Positions 1-8,731 of a stretch of 46,896 nucleotides of DNA are shown one piece after another. The notes under the pieces are model-generated. The model was not told the DNA's origin. It did not search any database and worked only from the letters and a program-made list of their open reading frames with translations. This DNA is from Inhella proteolytica (GTDB lineage Bacteria > Pseudomonadota > Gammaproteobacteria > Burkholderiales > Burkholderiaceae_C): positions 1-46,896 of the forward strand of contig NZ_JAEDAK010000023.1 in NCBI RefSeq assembly GCF_016093275.1. Reading direction: 5' to 3'. The translations under genes and the position numbers were made by a program. The number at the start of each line of letters is the position of its first letter. Positions within the stretch are counted from its first letter, which is position 1.

Positions 1-40
1 CTGTCAACACCTGGATCGAAAATTTCTTCGCAACCCAAAC
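1..40 (-). promoter_or_regulatory. Possible rRNA-type promoter half at the window edge
   Basis: Read on the minus strand, the first seven bases give TTGACAG, a near-perfect -35 box. An A/T-rich stretch lies just upstream at about 17-32 and resembles an UP element. The -10 box would lie outside the window. The opposite edge is a 5S rRNA end, and sequence pieces often stop at rRNA operons, so an rrn promoter reading leftwards is plausible. Only half the promoter is visible. Confidence 0.3.
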
Positions 41-309
41 TCAACATCCTTTACCAACCGACCTCCATCAGGAGTTGCCCGAGGGCGTTTCGATCAGCGA
101 AGCCCGCCACTATAGCAAGGATTTTGAGAACGGCGCAAGCGCTCTCCGAATGCTGCGCTCGAATGCCTGGCATCAGGGGCAGCGAGGGGGTCCTGGCTCA
201 GGGTGAGCCCCTCTCTTTCACAGGCAGGTGCAGCGTGGGGCGATTCGACAGACTCCGGCTTGCGCCGAGCCCGAACGATCACGCTTCTTTATAAGCAAGC
301 ACGCCGCCC
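1..309. other. Intergenic stretch with no supported gene
   Basis: I find no convincing protein or RNA gene here. Apart from the possible -35/UP element at the left edge, it is the 3' flank of the minus-strand ATPase gene that ends at 310. The short reading frames across it have no recognisable motif or good ribosome binding site. No clear hairpin terminator follows the ATPase gene. Confidence 0.6.
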
Positions 310-1332
310 TCAGCCCGATCGCGCGTTGTCGATCAGCGCCAGGATGCGGCGATTGGCATTCAAGGGCACCAGTTCCACGCTGCGGTGGTTCATGCCGAAC
401 ACGCGGAAGAGCTCGTCGGCAAACGCGTGCCCGATGTCGGGCACGCCATCGAAGTCAATCTCTGCGCGCTTGAAGCGCTCCAGGCGCGCGGTGACGCGGC
501 GCGCCTGCGCCCGGCTGTCGAGCGCCTGGCCGGGGCCGGCCAGCAGGCGCAAGCTGATGACCGTGCGGTCGAAGGCAATGCCGCTGCCGTCCAAACTCCA
601 GGCACCCAGCACCTGATCCAAGGTGCGCGTGGTGTCGAGCGCCACCGCAAAGTAGATGCTGGTGCCTTGGCGCGGCAGCGCCTTGCCAGGACGCCAGCCG
701 CTGCTGTCCCAGGCGCGGCGCTGGTAGGCCGTGCCGTTGGCGTGCAGATCAAATACGTCGGCCAGCTGGCTGCTGAAGAACAGCCCACGGCCGGTGTGCT
801 CCTGCGGCGCGGTGGTCAGGCGGCCCTTGCTGAGCTCCAGCATGGCCAGGCTGGGGTCTGCGATGTCGTACGTGCCAGCGATCTTTTGGAAGACGCCACA
901 GCCGTCATCGCTGACCAGCAGCTGCACGTGGGTGGGGGTCTGGCGCAGGCTGACGGTGACCGAAGTTCCTCCGCTGTGATCAATCGCGTTGTTCAGCAAC
1001 TCGGTGAAGGCGTGCTGAACCATGCGGCCGACATGCGCTGGCAGGCTGAAGTTGGGGGCGTAGTCGCGCTGCCAGGGCAAGTCTTCCTGCAGCCCGTACA
1101 GGGGATAGCTGCGCACCACCTGGCGCAGCGCGCCCGGGCTGTAGACCGGCCGGCTGAAGCCGCCCTCGCGCTGCAGCCAGCCGGCATCCACCAGGCGCTT
1201 GAGCATGGCTTGGGCAGCGCGCCGGCTCGCGCCCGTCCGTTCGACCACATGGTCTGCCAGCTGGTGCGAATGCTCGCGCGCCGCGGCGGTGATCCATTGG
1301 GTGAAGTGGTCGAAGTTCAGGCGTGTGCTCAT
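310..1332 (-). CDS. Winged-helix / HATPase / STAS-like (DUF4325) signalling protein
   Basis: A 340-residue cytoplasmic protein with three parts. Residues about 15-75 look like a winged helix (RTGASRRAAQAMLKRLVDAG). Residues about 105-215 form a GHKL ATPase, with the N-box ELLNNAIDHSGG, the DDGCGVF box and the GRGLFFSS lid region. The last 90 residues match the STAS-like DUF4325 type (FDGVPDIGHAFADELFRVFG). No histidine phosphoacceptor domain is visible, so it is better seen as an anti-sigma-factor-like or switch ATPase than a sensor kinase. It starts 9 bases after the GGDEF/EAL gene stop, so the two are probably cotranscribed and may act in one pathway. The partner and target are unknown. Confidence 0.8.
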   Translation of the reverse strand: MSTRLNFDHFTQWITAAAREHSHQLADHVVERTGASRRAAQAMLKRLVDAGWLQREGGFSRPVYSPGALRQVVRSYPLYGLQEDLPWQRDYAPNFSLPAHVGRMVQHAFTELLNNAIDHSGGTSVTVSLRQTPTHVQLLVSDDGCGVFQKIAGTYDIADPSLAMLELSKGRLTTAPQEHTGRGLFFSSQLADVFDLHANGTAYQRRAWDSSGWRPGKALPRQGTSIYFAVALDTTRTLDQVLGAWSLDGSGIAFDRTVISLRLLAGPGQALDSRAQARRVTARLERFKRAEIDFDGVPDIGHAFADELFRVFGMNHRSVELVPLNANRRILALIDNARSG

Positions 1333-1341
1333 GCCGGCAGC

Positions 1342-3120
1342 CTAGCCCGGCGCGGCGCCGGGCGGCAATTGGTTCTTGTGCCGGTCCAGCCAGGCCCGAA
1401 ATTCGCTGGCCGGAATGGCGGGGGCCAGGTGGTGCCCCTGCAGCGCGCCCACACCCAGACTGATCAGCATGCGCGCCTGCACCGCGGTCTCTACCCCTTT
1501 GGCCACGGTGTTCAGGCCACAGGTTCCGGCCAGCTGTACCAGGGCGGCGAGCCAATCGGCTTCGCGGCTGCCTGGCCGCAGATCGGCCAGGAGCTCGCGT
1601 GAGAACTTGAGCTGGCTCAGGCCGGGATGGCGCAGGCTGTGCAGCATGCTGTCGCCGGCGCCGAAGTCGTCCAGCGCCAGGCCGATGCCGGCGGCGCGCA
1701 GCGCGGGGAGCTGCATGAGCCCGCGGATCTGCGGGTCGCGCAGCTGGGCTTCGCGCAGGTCCAGCACCAGGCCGGAGCCCGGCACTCCCAGGCGCAACAG
1801 GCGCGCCGCCCAGTCCGTAACGCTGCAGCCCCATTCGCGCAGCTGCGTGCCGGACAGGTTCACTGCCAGGCTGAGCTCGGGTTGCAGCTCCCGCCGCCAG
1901 GCCTTGAGTTGCGCCGCCGCGTCCTGCAACACCCAGGCGCCGATCTCGCAAATCAGACCGCTGCTCTCGGCAAGCGCGAGAAAGGAGCCTGGGCCCAGCA
2001 GGCCCAGCACCGGGTGGCGCCAACGGAGCAAGACCTCGGCCTGCGTGCAGGCCCCGCCGTCGGCCGGCAGCACCGGCTGGAAATGCAGGCAGAACTCCTG
2101 GCGCTCCAGCGCTAGTCGCAGTTCGGCGCCAAGCCGGCTGCGTGCCTGGGCGGCCTCATGCACGGCCCGCCCCGCAAAGCGGTAGCCATTGCGCCCAGCA
2201 TGCTTGGCGGCATAGAGGGCCTGATCGGCGCGCTTGAAGAGATGCTGGGCATCGTCCGCGTCCGCCGGAAAGAGGGCGATGCCCACGCTGACCGAAACGG
2301 TCTGCTGGCTGTCGGCCAGCGCGAAGGGCTGCGCAAGACTGTTCACCAGGGCGTTGGCCACGCGCTCCACGCTGCTGGGCTCACCCTGCAGATCGGCCAG
2401 CAGCACGATGAACTCGTCACCCCCCAGGCGCGCCACCATGTCCACCTCCCGGATGCAGTTGGCGATGCGCCGGGCCGCCTGGCGCAGCAGTTCGTCGCCG
2501 GCGTCATGTCCGAGGCGGTCGTTCACTTCTTTGAAGCGGTCCAGGTCCAACGCCAGCAGGGCCAGGTGGCGGCCCTCGCGCCGCACCTTTTTCATCTCGT
2601 TGCCCAGGCGCTCGGCCAACAGGCGCCGGTTGGGCAGGTCGGTGAGGGCGTCGTAGTTGGCCTGTCGCCAGGTCAGCGCCTCGACCCGTTTGCGCTCCGT
2701 GATGTCGGTGTGAGTGCCCACCATGCGCAAGGGCCGCCCCTGCTCGTCGCGCGCGATCACCATGCCGCGGGTCTGCACCCACTTCCAGCTGCCGTCCTTG
2801 CAGCGCACCCGGTGCTCGTTGCTGTAGACCGGCGTGAGGCCGTCGAAGTGGGCCTGGCGGTCGCGGCTCATCTGCTCGCGGTCGTCGGGGTGGGTGAGCG
2901 AATCGATGATGGCCGGGTTGGCCTCCAGATCGTCGGGGCTGTAACCGTAGATCTGCAGGAAGCCGGCCGAGTAGAGCTCGACGCCGGCCTGGATGTACCA
3001 GTCCCATACGCCATCGCCGCTGGCCTCCAGGGCGAGCTTCCAGACTTCGTCGGCCGCGTGCAATTGGTGCACGGCGGCCGCCAGCGCGGCCTGAAGCGGA
3101 TCGGGCTTGCTCACGGTCAC
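1342..3120 (-). CDS. PAS-GGDEF-EAL protein, EAL probably inactive
   Basis: Cyclic-di-GMP signalling protein of about 592 residues. A PAS domain with its PAC tail covers about 25-145 (ending GTHTDITERKR). The GGDEF domain at about 150-310 has an intact RLGGDEF (233-237) and an RxxD inhibitory site (REVD, 224-227), so diguanylate cyclase activity is likely. The EAL domain (about 330-585) is worn: EVLLRW replaces EALLRW, KFSR replaces the usual KIDR, and AKGVET replaces AEGVET, so two conserved acidic residues are lost while the DDFGAG aspartates remain. It may bind but not cleave c-di-GMP. The start is uncertain. I prefer GTG at 3120 (or 3114), because the next upstream ATG at 3273 would overlap merR and add a low-complexity leader. 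No transmembrane segment is seen. Confidence 0.85.
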   Translation of the reverse strand: MTVSKPDPLQAALAAAVHQLHAADEVWKLALEASGDGVWDWYIQAGVELYSAGFLQIYGYSPDDLEANPAIIDSLTHPDDREQMSRDRQAHFDGLTPVYSNEHRVRCKDGSWKWVQTRGMVIARDEQGRPLRMVGTHTDITERKRVEALTWRQANYDALTDLPNRRLLAERLGNEMKKVRREGRHLALLALDLDRFKEVNDRLGHDAGDELLRQAARRIANCIREVDMVARLGGDEFIVLLADLQGEPSSVERVANALVNSLAQPFALADSQQTVSVSVGIALFPADADDAQHLFKRADQALYAAKHAGRNGYRFAGRAVHEAAQARSRLGAELRLALERQEFCLHFQPVLPADGGACTQAEVLLRWRHPVLGLLGPGSFLALAESSGLICEIGAWVLQDAAAQLKAWRRELQPELSLAVNLSGTQLREWGCSVTDWAARLLRLGVPGSGLVLDLREAQLRDPQIRGLMQLPALRAAGIGLALDDFGAGDSMLHSLRHPGLSQLKFSRELLADLRPGSREADWLAALVQLAGTCGLNTVAKGVETAVQARMLISLGVGALQGHHLAPAIPASEFRAWLDRHKNQLPPGAAPG

Positions 3121-3203
3121 GGCGGATGGCGCGGTTTTGCAACCCGGCAAGCGTCGGCCAAGAACCCTCGTCTGGCAAGGCCGGCAACCCGAGCCCGGCC
3201 GCG

Positions 3204-3617
3204 CTAGCGGGAGCGCTGCACCGCCTCGGCTGGCGCCACCCGGGTCAGGTCCAGGCAAGCGCCCGAGGTCCACTGGGTCTCGCAGGCTGCCATCAGCCCC
3301 AGCAGTTCGCGCTCCTGGGCGTCCAGTTGTTCGCGCAGCGCCGCAATCTCGTCGCGCCGGCGCTGCAGCTCACGCAGGATCTCTTCCTTCGGCAGCGCGC
3401 CAGGCCGGGCGGCGGCAAACAGGCCGCGCAGGGTTTCGAGCGAAAAGCCCAGACGCTGCGCGAGTTGGATCATCTGCAGGCGCTTGAGCGCGGCATCGTC
3501 ATAGTCGCGATACCCATTCGCGCCGCGCCGCCCCTCGGGCAGCAGACCACTGGCCTCATAGAAGCGAATGGCCGAGGCGCGAATGCCCACTGCAGCCGCC
3601 AATTCACCGATGCGCAT
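3204..3617 (-). CDS. MerR-family transcriptional regulator
   Basis: A 137-residue regulator. The N-terminal MerR winged helix-turn-helix starts MRIGELAAAVGIRASAIRFY and carries the wing residues GYRDY. A dimerisation helix follows at about 78-110, then a short tail with Cys112 and Cys121 (C-x8-C). CueR uses a similarly placed pair (Cys112/Cys120) to hold a monovalent metal, so a metal or thiol ligand is conceivable. The four-cysteine SoxR cluster is absent. It is divergent from the molybdenum hydroxylase genes across a 90-bp gap that holds a classic MerR promoter, so it most likely controls iorAB and perhaps itself. The 83-bp gap to the GGDEF gene downstream would also allow cotranscription with that gene. 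Confidence 0.88.
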   Translation of the reverse strand: MRIGELAAAVGIRASAIRFYEASGLLPEGRRGANGYRDYDDAALKRLQMIQLAQRLGFSLETLRGLFAAARPGALPKEEILRELQRRRDEIAALREQLDAQERELLGLMAACETQWTSGACLDLTRVAPAEAVQRSR

Positions 3618-3626
3618 GGATCCCCC

Positions 3627-3657
3627 TTGACCTTCAAGCTGGCTTTAATCCTACGCT
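3627..3657 (+). promoter_or_regulatory. MerR-type promoter/operator with 19-bp spacer
   Basis: TTGACC (3627-3632) and TACGCT (3652-3657) are separated by exactly 19 bases. This overlong spacer is the hallmark of MerR-activated promoters. Inside it lies an imperfect dyad, TTCAAGC-TG-GCTTTAA, suited to a MerR dimer. It points to the Fe-S subunit gene starting at 3708, and the divergent merR starts 10 bases away. The arrangement is seen directly in the sequence; the regulation is inferred. Confidence 0.6.
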
Positions 3658-3707
3658 CGCGGCTTTCCTGCCACGACGCCCGGGGCGCCGCGGCGTAAGG
3701 TGCGCCC

Positions 3708-4157
3708 ATGCCCGTCCTTGAAATCAACCGCCACACCCAGGATCTGAACCTGGAACCCGACATGCCCCTGCTCTGGGCGCTGCGCGACGAACTGGGCCTG
3801 ACGGCCACCAAGTTCGGCTGCGGCGTCGCCGCCTGCGGCGCCTGCACCGTGCACCTGGACGGCGAAGCCGCCCGCAGCTGCATGCTGCCGCTGGGCGGCC
3901 TGCAAGGCCGGCAGGTCACCACGCTGGAAGGCTTGCGCGACGACGCGCTGATGCAACGCCTGCAGGCCGCCTGGCTGGCCGAGCAGGTGCCGCAATGCGG
4001 CTACTGCCAGAGCGGCATGCTGATGGCGGCGCACGCCTTGCTGCGCCGGCACCCGCAGCCGAGCGAAGCGCAGATCGAAGCGGCTATGACCAATCTCTGC
4101 CGCTGCGGCACCTACCCGCGCATCCGCCGTGCCCTGCGGCGCGCTCAGCTGCCATGA
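3708..4157 (+). CDS. iorA: (2Fe-2S) subunit of a molybdenum hydroxylase, IorA type
   Basis: A 149-residue small electron-transfer subunit of the xanthine dehydrogenase family. The N-terminal plant-type ferredoxin domain has [12 protein letters not shown] followed by a further cysteine (ARSC). The C-terminal four-helix [2Fe-2S] domain has CGYCQSG and LCRCGTY. Both clusters are complete, and the length is typical of isoquinoline 1-oxidoreductase alpha and related two-subunit enzymes. It passes electrons from the Mo site to an outside acceptor. Its stop overlaps the start of the large subunit (ATGA at 4154-4157). No FAD subunit is present, as expected for this subgroup. The real substrate may be an N-heterocycle or an aldehyde. 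Confidence 0.88.
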   Translation: MPVLEINRHTQDLNLEPDMPLLWALRDELGLTATKFGCGVAACGACTVHLDGEAARSCMLPLGGLQGRQVTTLEGLRDDALMQRLQAAWLAEQVPQCGYCQSGMLMAAHALLRRHPQPSEAQIEAAMTNLCRCGTYPRIRRALRRAQLP

Positions 4158-6400
4158 AGCGGCGCGGCTTTCTGATTGCCGGTGCGGCGGCAGCCGGTGG
4201 CGCCCTGCTCGTGGGGGTGGGCCTGCAGCCGCCCGACGCCCGCAGCCGGCTTGGGACGGGCCGCGGCGCGCCGCAGCCCCCGCAGGGCGACGGCGTGGCG
4301 CTAAATGCCTGGGTCCAGATCGGCCGCGATGGGCGGGTCAGCGTGGCCGTGCCGCGCGCCGAAATGGGCCAGGGCGTGCACACCGCGCTGGCGCAACTGC
4401 TGGCCGAGGAACTGGACGCGGACTGGGCGCAGGTGGGCGTGCATGACGCCACCGGGGCTCCCGTCTACGCCAACGCGGCCTTGCTGCTGAATGTGCTGCC
4501 CCTGCAGCCCGATGACGACGGCGCGCTCGCCCGCTTCGCACGGGGCGCCGCGCAGCGCCTGGGCTACAGCCTGGGCCTGCAGGTCACCGGCGGCAGCAGC
4601 AGCGTGCGCGATGCCTGGGAGCCGCTGCGCCTGGCCGGCGCCGCGGCCCGCAACCTGCTGCTGCAGGCCGCCGCGGCGCGCTGGCAGCGGCCCCTGGCGG
4701 AGCTCAAGACGGCGGGCGGCTTCGTGCTGCACGGCGAGCGCCGCCTGGGCTATGGCGAGCTCGCCGCCGAGGCGGCGCAACTCAGCCCGGCGCACGAACT
4801 GCCGCTCAAGCGCCGCGAAGACTGGAGCCTGATCGGCCGCAGCCCTCCGCGCCTGGACCTGCCGGCCAAGGTGCAGGGACTGGCCCGCTACGGCATCGAC
4901 GTGCAGCTGCCCGGGCTGCGCCATGCAGCCTTGCGCCAGGCGCCGAGCTTCGGCGGCAGCGTGGTGCGTTTCGAGGTCGAAGCGATCCGGCAGCGACGCG
5001 GCGTGTTCGACGCCTTCCTGCTGAATGAAGGCAGCGCCGTCGTCGTGGCCGACAGCTGGTGGCGCGCCGAAGCCGCACTCAAGGCCCATCCCCCACGCTT
5101 CCATGCGGGCCCGCGCGCCGGGCTGGACACGGCCGGCATGCGCCAGACGCTGCAGCGCGCGCTGGACCAGCACAGCGGCACCGGTTTTCGCAATGACGGC
5201 GACGCGCGCGCCGTGCTGGCGCGGGCCGGTGCGGTGCTGCGCGCCGAGTACGAGGCCCCCTTCCTGGCCCATGCGGCGCTGGAGCCGCTGAACTGCACGG
5301 CCCAGGTGAAGGACGGCCAGGTGCATGTCTGGTGCCCGACGCAGGTCGCTTCGCTGGCGCGCTGGAAGGCGGCGCAGGTGGCCGGCGTGGCGCAGGAGCG
5401 GGTGACGGTGGAAACGACCTACCTCGGCGGCGGCTTTGGCCGGCGCCTGGAAACGGACGTCATCGAACAGGCGGTCGCCATTGCGATGCGCTGCGGCGGC
5501 GCGCCGGTCAAGCTGCTGTGGAACCGCGAGGAGGACTTCACCCACGATGTCTACCGCCCCCTGGCGATGGCGCGCTTCGAGGCCACGCTGGGCCCCGACG
5601 GCCTGCCGATGGCCTGGCTGAACCAGGTCGCCGGGCCTTCCGTTGGCACCGACACGGTGGCGCGCCTGCTGCCCGGTCTGGCGGCCGATCTGCCCGACAA
5701 GAACCACATCGAGGGGGCGTTCGAGCTGCCCTACGCCATTCCCCATCTGCGCGTGCGCCAGCTGCGCGTGCCGCTGGGCGTGCCGGTGGGCAGTTGGCGC
5801 AGCGTGGGCCACAGCCTGAACGCCTTCTTCACCGAATGCTTTCTGGATGAGCTGGCCCACGCCGCCGGGCAGGACCCCTTGCGCTACCGCGAGGCCCTGC
5901 TGGCGCGGCACCCGCGCCATCTCGCCGTGCTGCGCCTGGCAGCCACCCAGGCCGGCTGGAGCAGCGCACTGCCCGCCGGCCGGGCGCGCGGCATCGCCCT
6001 GCACGAGAGCTTCGGCTCGATCTGCGCCCAGGTGGCCGAGGTCTCGATCGAGGCCGGGCGCCCGCGCGTGCACCGCGTGGTCTGCGCGCTCGACGCCGGC
6101 ACCCTCGTGCACCCGGACACGGTGCGGGCGCAGATGGAGGGCTCGATCCTGTTCGGCCTGACGGCCGCACTGCATGGCGAGATCACGATCGCGAACGGCG
6201 CCGTGCAGCAGCGCAACTTCCCCGAACAGCCCCTGCTGAGCCTGGCCGAGACGCCGCAGATCGACGTGCACCTGGTGCCCAGCACGGCGCCACCCGGCGG
6301 CGTGGGCGAACCCGGCACCCCGCCGACCGCGCCAGCCGTCTGCAACGCCCTGGCCACGCTCACCGGCCGCAGGATCCGCCAGCTGCCGATCCGGCTTTGA
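4154..6400 (+). CDS. iorB: Molybdopterin-binding subunit of a molybdenum hydroxylase, IorB type
   Basis: A 748-residue large subunit. It begins [16 protein letters not shown], a twin-arginine signal, so the folded enzyme is probably exported to the periplasm. Two molybdopterin-binding halves follow, with [12 protein letters not shown] in the middle and [12 protein letters not shown] near the C-terminus, which includes the catalytic glutamate of the family. The ATG at 4154 overlaps the stop of the Fe-S subunit, and a longer upstream start would run through iorA in another frame. It is the catalytic partner of IorA: water-derived oxygen is placed on an N-heterocycle or aldehyde carbon. No XdhC-type maturation gene or cytochrome c subunit is adjacent. 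Substrate unknown. Confidence 0.87.
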   Translation: MKRRGFLIAGAAAAGGALLVGVGLQPPDARSRLGTGRGAPQPPQGDGVALNAWVQIGRDGRVSVAVPRAEMGQGVHTALAQLLAEELDADWAQVGVHDATGAPVYANAALLLNVLPLQPDDDGALARFARGAAQRLGYSLGLQVTGGSSSVRDAWEPLRLAGAAARNLLLQAAAARWQRPLAELKTAGGFVLHGERRLGYGELAAEAAQLSPAHELPLKRREDWSLIGRSPPRLDLPAKVQGLARYGIDVQLPGLRHAALRQAPSFGGSVVRFEVEAIRQRRGVFDAFLLNEGSAVVVADSWWRAEAALKAHPPRFHAGPRAGLDTAGMRQTLQRALDQHSGTGFRNDGDARAVLARAGAVLRAEYEAPFLAHAALEPLNCTAQVKDGQVHVWCPTQVASLARWKAAQVAGVAQERVTVETTYLGGGFGRRLETDVIEQAVAIAMRCGGAPVKLLWNREEDFTHDVYRPLAMARFEATLGPDGLPMAWLNQVAGPSVGTDTVARLLPGLAADLPDKNHIEGAFELPYAIPHLRVRQLRVPLGVPVGSWRSVGHSLNAFFTECFLDELAHAAGQDPLRYREALLARHPRHLAVLRLAATQAGWSSALPAGRARGIALHESFGSICAQVAEVSIEAGRPRVHRVVCALDAGTLVHPDTVRAQMEGSILFGLTAALHGEITIANGAVQQRNFPEQPLLSLAETPQIDVHLVPSTAPPGGVGEPGTPPTAPAVCNALATLTGRRIRQLPIRL

Positions 6401-6416
6401 AATCGATACTGCAGGG

Positions 6417-7214
6417 ATGCAAGCCCATGAATCCCTGCAAGTCCAAACCGATGCGCGCGGCGTCGCCACGCTGACCATGCACCGGCCGGAACGCTTCAAT
6501 GCCTTCGACGAAGCCCTGATCCAGGCCCTGCACCAGGCCGTGCAGGCCTGTGTTGCCGACCCCGCCGTGCGCGTGCTGGTGCTGGCCGGCGCCGGCAAGC
6601 ACTTCAGCGCCGGCGCCGACATCGGCTGGATGCGCCGCGCCGCCGCCGCGCCCGAAGACGTGAACCGCGCCGACGCCCAGGCCTTTGCCGCCATGTTGGC
6701 CGCGCTGGCCGCCTGCCCCAAACCCACCGTTGCGCGCGTGCAGGGCTTGGCCCTGGGTGGCGGCGTGGGTCTGGCCTGCGCCTGCGACATCGCCATCGCC
6801 ACCGAGGACGCGCAGTTCGCCGTCAGTGAGGCGCGCTTCGGCATCCTGCCCGCCGTCATCGGCCCCTATGTCATTCGCGCTGCCGGCCCGCGCCAGGCGC
6901 AACGCCTGGCGCTGATGGCGCACCGCATCGGCGCCGCCGAGGCCCTGCGCCTGGGCCTGGTGCAGCAGACCGTGCCGGCCGCCGAGCTCGACGCCGCCAT
7001 CGAGGCCACGCTGACCGAGCTGCTGGCCAGCGGCCCGCAGGCGCAGGCCGAGATCAAGGCCCTGTTCGCCCAGCTGCGCCCGGGCGACTTCGGACCCGAG
7101 GCGCAAGCGCTCACCGCCGCCACCATCGCCCGCGTGCGCAGCACGCCCGAAGCGCGCGAGGGCTTTGCCGCATTCACTGAAAAGCGCCCCGCCACCTGGA
7201 GCATCCAGCCATGA
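6417..7214 (+). CDS. Enoyl-CoA hydratase, methylglutaconyl-CoA hydratase-like
   Basis: A 265-residue crotonase-fold enzyme. The oxyanion region reads FSAGADIGWM and GLALGGGVGLACACD. One catalytic glutamate is present (VSEARFGILPA), while the other usual position is glycine, a pattern I associate with LiuC-type 3-methylglutaconyl-CoA hydratases. The C-terminus FTEKRPATW is also typical of the family. It lies 16 bases after iorB and overlaps the next dehydrogenase gene by ATGA, so the pair forms a hydration-plus-oxidation module of acyl-CoA breakdown. The rest of the leucine pathway (liuABD) is absent here, so a broader beta-oxidation or phenylacetate-type role is equally possible. Confidence 0.82.
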   Translation: MQAHESLQVQTDARGVATLTMHRPERFNAFDEALIQALHQAVQACVADPAVRVLVLAGAGKHFSAGADIGWMRRAAAAPEDVNRADAQAFAAMLAALAACPKPTVARVQGLALGGGVGLACACDIAIATEDAQFAVSEARFGILPAVIGPYVIRAAGPRQAQRLALMAHRIGAAEALRLGLVQQTVPAAELDAAIEATLTELLASGPQAQAEIKALFAQLRPGDFGPEAQALTAATIARVRSTPEAREGFAAFTEKRPATWSIQP

Positions 7215-8710
7215 GTGAATTTCACGTTCTGGCCGGCGCCTGCGTCGGCATCGTCGGCGCCGGGGTCATGGGCATCGGCATCGCCCAGATCGCCGCACTG
7301 GCCGGCCATCCGGTCAAGCTGCTGGATGCCCGCGAGGGCTTTGCGGCCAGCAGCATCGCCCGCTTAAGCGAGACGCTGGCCGGCCTCGTCGCCAAGGGCA
7401 AGCTGGAAGCCGACGCGCGCACGGCCGCGCTGGCGCGCCTGCAGCCCGCGGGCAGCGTGGCCGAGCTGGCCGACTGCGCGCTGGTGGTGGAGGTCATCGT
7501 CGAGCTGCTCGAACCCAAGCGGGCGCTGCTGCGCGAGCTCGACGCCCTGCTGCCGCCCGGCGCCATCCTGGCCTCCAACACCTCGTCGATCAGCATCACG
7601 GCGCTGGGCAATGGGCTGGCTCACCCCGAGCGCTTGGTGGGCATGCACTTCTTCAACCCGGTGCCGCTGATGAAGCTGGTCGAGGTGGTGTCCGGCCTGG
7701 AAACGGACCCCGCCGTGGCCGCGGCCACCGAAGAGCTGGCGCGCGCCTGGGGCAAGGTGCCGGTGCGCGCGGCGTCGACGCCGGGCTTCATCGTCAACCG
7801 CATCGCCCGGCCCTACTACGCCGAGACCCTGGCCCTGCTGCAGGAACATGCCGGCAGCCCGGCCCAACTGGACGCCTGTCTGCGCGCCGCGGGCTTTCGC
7901 ATGGGGCCCTGCGAGCTGATGGACCTGATCGGCCAGGACACCAACAACCTCGTCACCCGCTCGGTCTGGGAGGCGAACTTCGGCGACCGCCGCTACCAGC
8001 CCAGCGTGGTGCAGCAAGCCCTGGTGGACGGCGGCCGCCTGGGCCGCAAGGTCGGCAAGGGCTTTTATGTGGGCGAGCCGGAGCGCCTGCCCGCCCCGAG
8101 CACGCCCGAGCACGCGCCCGCGCTCCAGCTCTACGGCCGCGGCGCCGCGGTGGACGCCCTGGCCCAGCGCCTGCCCGGCGTGGCGCGCCAGGGCGACAGC
8201 GAGTGGTCTGGGCTGCGCGTGGGCGACGGCGTCATCGACCTGATGCTGACCGACGGCCGCTGCGCCGTGGAGCGCGCGGCCGGCCACAGCAATCCCATGG
8301 CGGTGCTGGATTGGTGCCTGCCCGGCCAAGCCGGCACCGCGCTGGCGCTGGCCTATGGCCCCCATGTGCAGGCCGGCGCCCAACGCGCCGCCCAGGAGGC
8401 CCTGGCCGCCGCCGGCTTCCTGGCCGTGCCCCTGCGCGACACCCCGGGCCTGCTGGTGGCGCGCACGCTGGCGATGCTCGTCAACGAGGGCGCCGATGCG
8501 GTCTGGCAGGGCGTGTGCAATGAGGCGGGCGCCGACACCGCCATGAAGCTCGGCGTCAACTACCCGGCCGGCCCCTTCGAGTGGCTGAGGCTGCTGGGGG
8601 TGGCGCCGGTTTGTCAGTTGTTGGACCGGTTGTGGGAACACACGCGCAGCGAGCGCTACCGCGTCAGTCCCTACTTGCGGCAGCGCTACTGGTTGAACGA
8701 GTCGCGCTGA
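7211..8710 (+). CDS. paaH: 3-hydroxyacyl-CoA dehydrogenase, PaaH/PaaC-like
   Basis: A 499-residue NAD-dependent enzyme oxidising 3-hydroxyacyl-CoA to 3-oxoacyl-CoA. The N-terminal Rossmann fold starts GIVGAGVMGIGIAQIAALAG. The active-site region contains SNTSSISITAL and GMHFFNPVPLMKLVEVV. Two C-terminal helical domains follow (about 190-290 and 400-499), the double arrangement and length of the PaaH/PaaC group. The start overlaps the hydratase stop (ATGA at 7211). The gene converges on the glycerate kinase gene with about 20 bases between. Together with the thiolase 1.2 kb away it could complete a hydroxyacyl-to-thiolysis sequence, but no other phenylacetate genes are present, so the symbol marks family only. 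Confidence 0.85.
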   Translation: MSEFHVLAGACVGIVGAGVMGIGIAQIAALAGHPVKLLDAREGFAASSIARLSETLAGLVAKGKLEADARTAALARLQPAGSVAELADCALVVEVIVELLEPKRALLRELDALLPPGAILASNTSSISITALGNGLAHPERLVGMHFFNPVPLMKLVEVVSGLETDPAVAAATEELARAWGKVPVRAASTPGFIVNRIARPYYAETLALLQEHAGSPAQLDACLRAAGFRMGPCELMDLIGQDTNNLVTRSVWEANFGDRRYQPSVVQQALVDGGRLGRKVGKGFYVGEPERLPAPSTPEHAPALQLYGRGAAVDALAQRLPGVARQGDSEWSGLRVGDGVIDLMLTDGRCAVERAAGHSNPMAVLDWCLPGQAGTALALAYGPHVQAGAQRAAQEALAAAGFLAVPLRDTPGLLVARTLAMLVNEGADAVWQGVCNEAGADTAMKLGVNYPAGPFEWLRLLGVAPVCQLLDRLWEHTRSERYRVSPYLRQRYWLNESR

Positions 8711-8731
8711 TGCCGGGCCCGGGTGCGGCAC

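Noticed and set aside
94-616. Short open frames at the left end
   Set aside because: They are short, overlap each other on both strands, lack ribosome sites and partly shadow the ATPase gene.
3121-3273. A longer start at 3273 for the GGDEF-EAL protein
   Set aside because: It would overlap merR by 70 bases and add a Gly/Arg/Pro-rich leader of the kind produced by out-of-frame GC-rich sequence.
4301-6859. An 852-codon open frame on the minus strand opposite the Mo-enzyme large subunit
   Set aside because: It is antisense to iorB and the hydratase gene, whose products have clear family motifs. High-GC coding DNA with G/C wobble bases keeps antisense frames open. Its translation has no recognisable domain.
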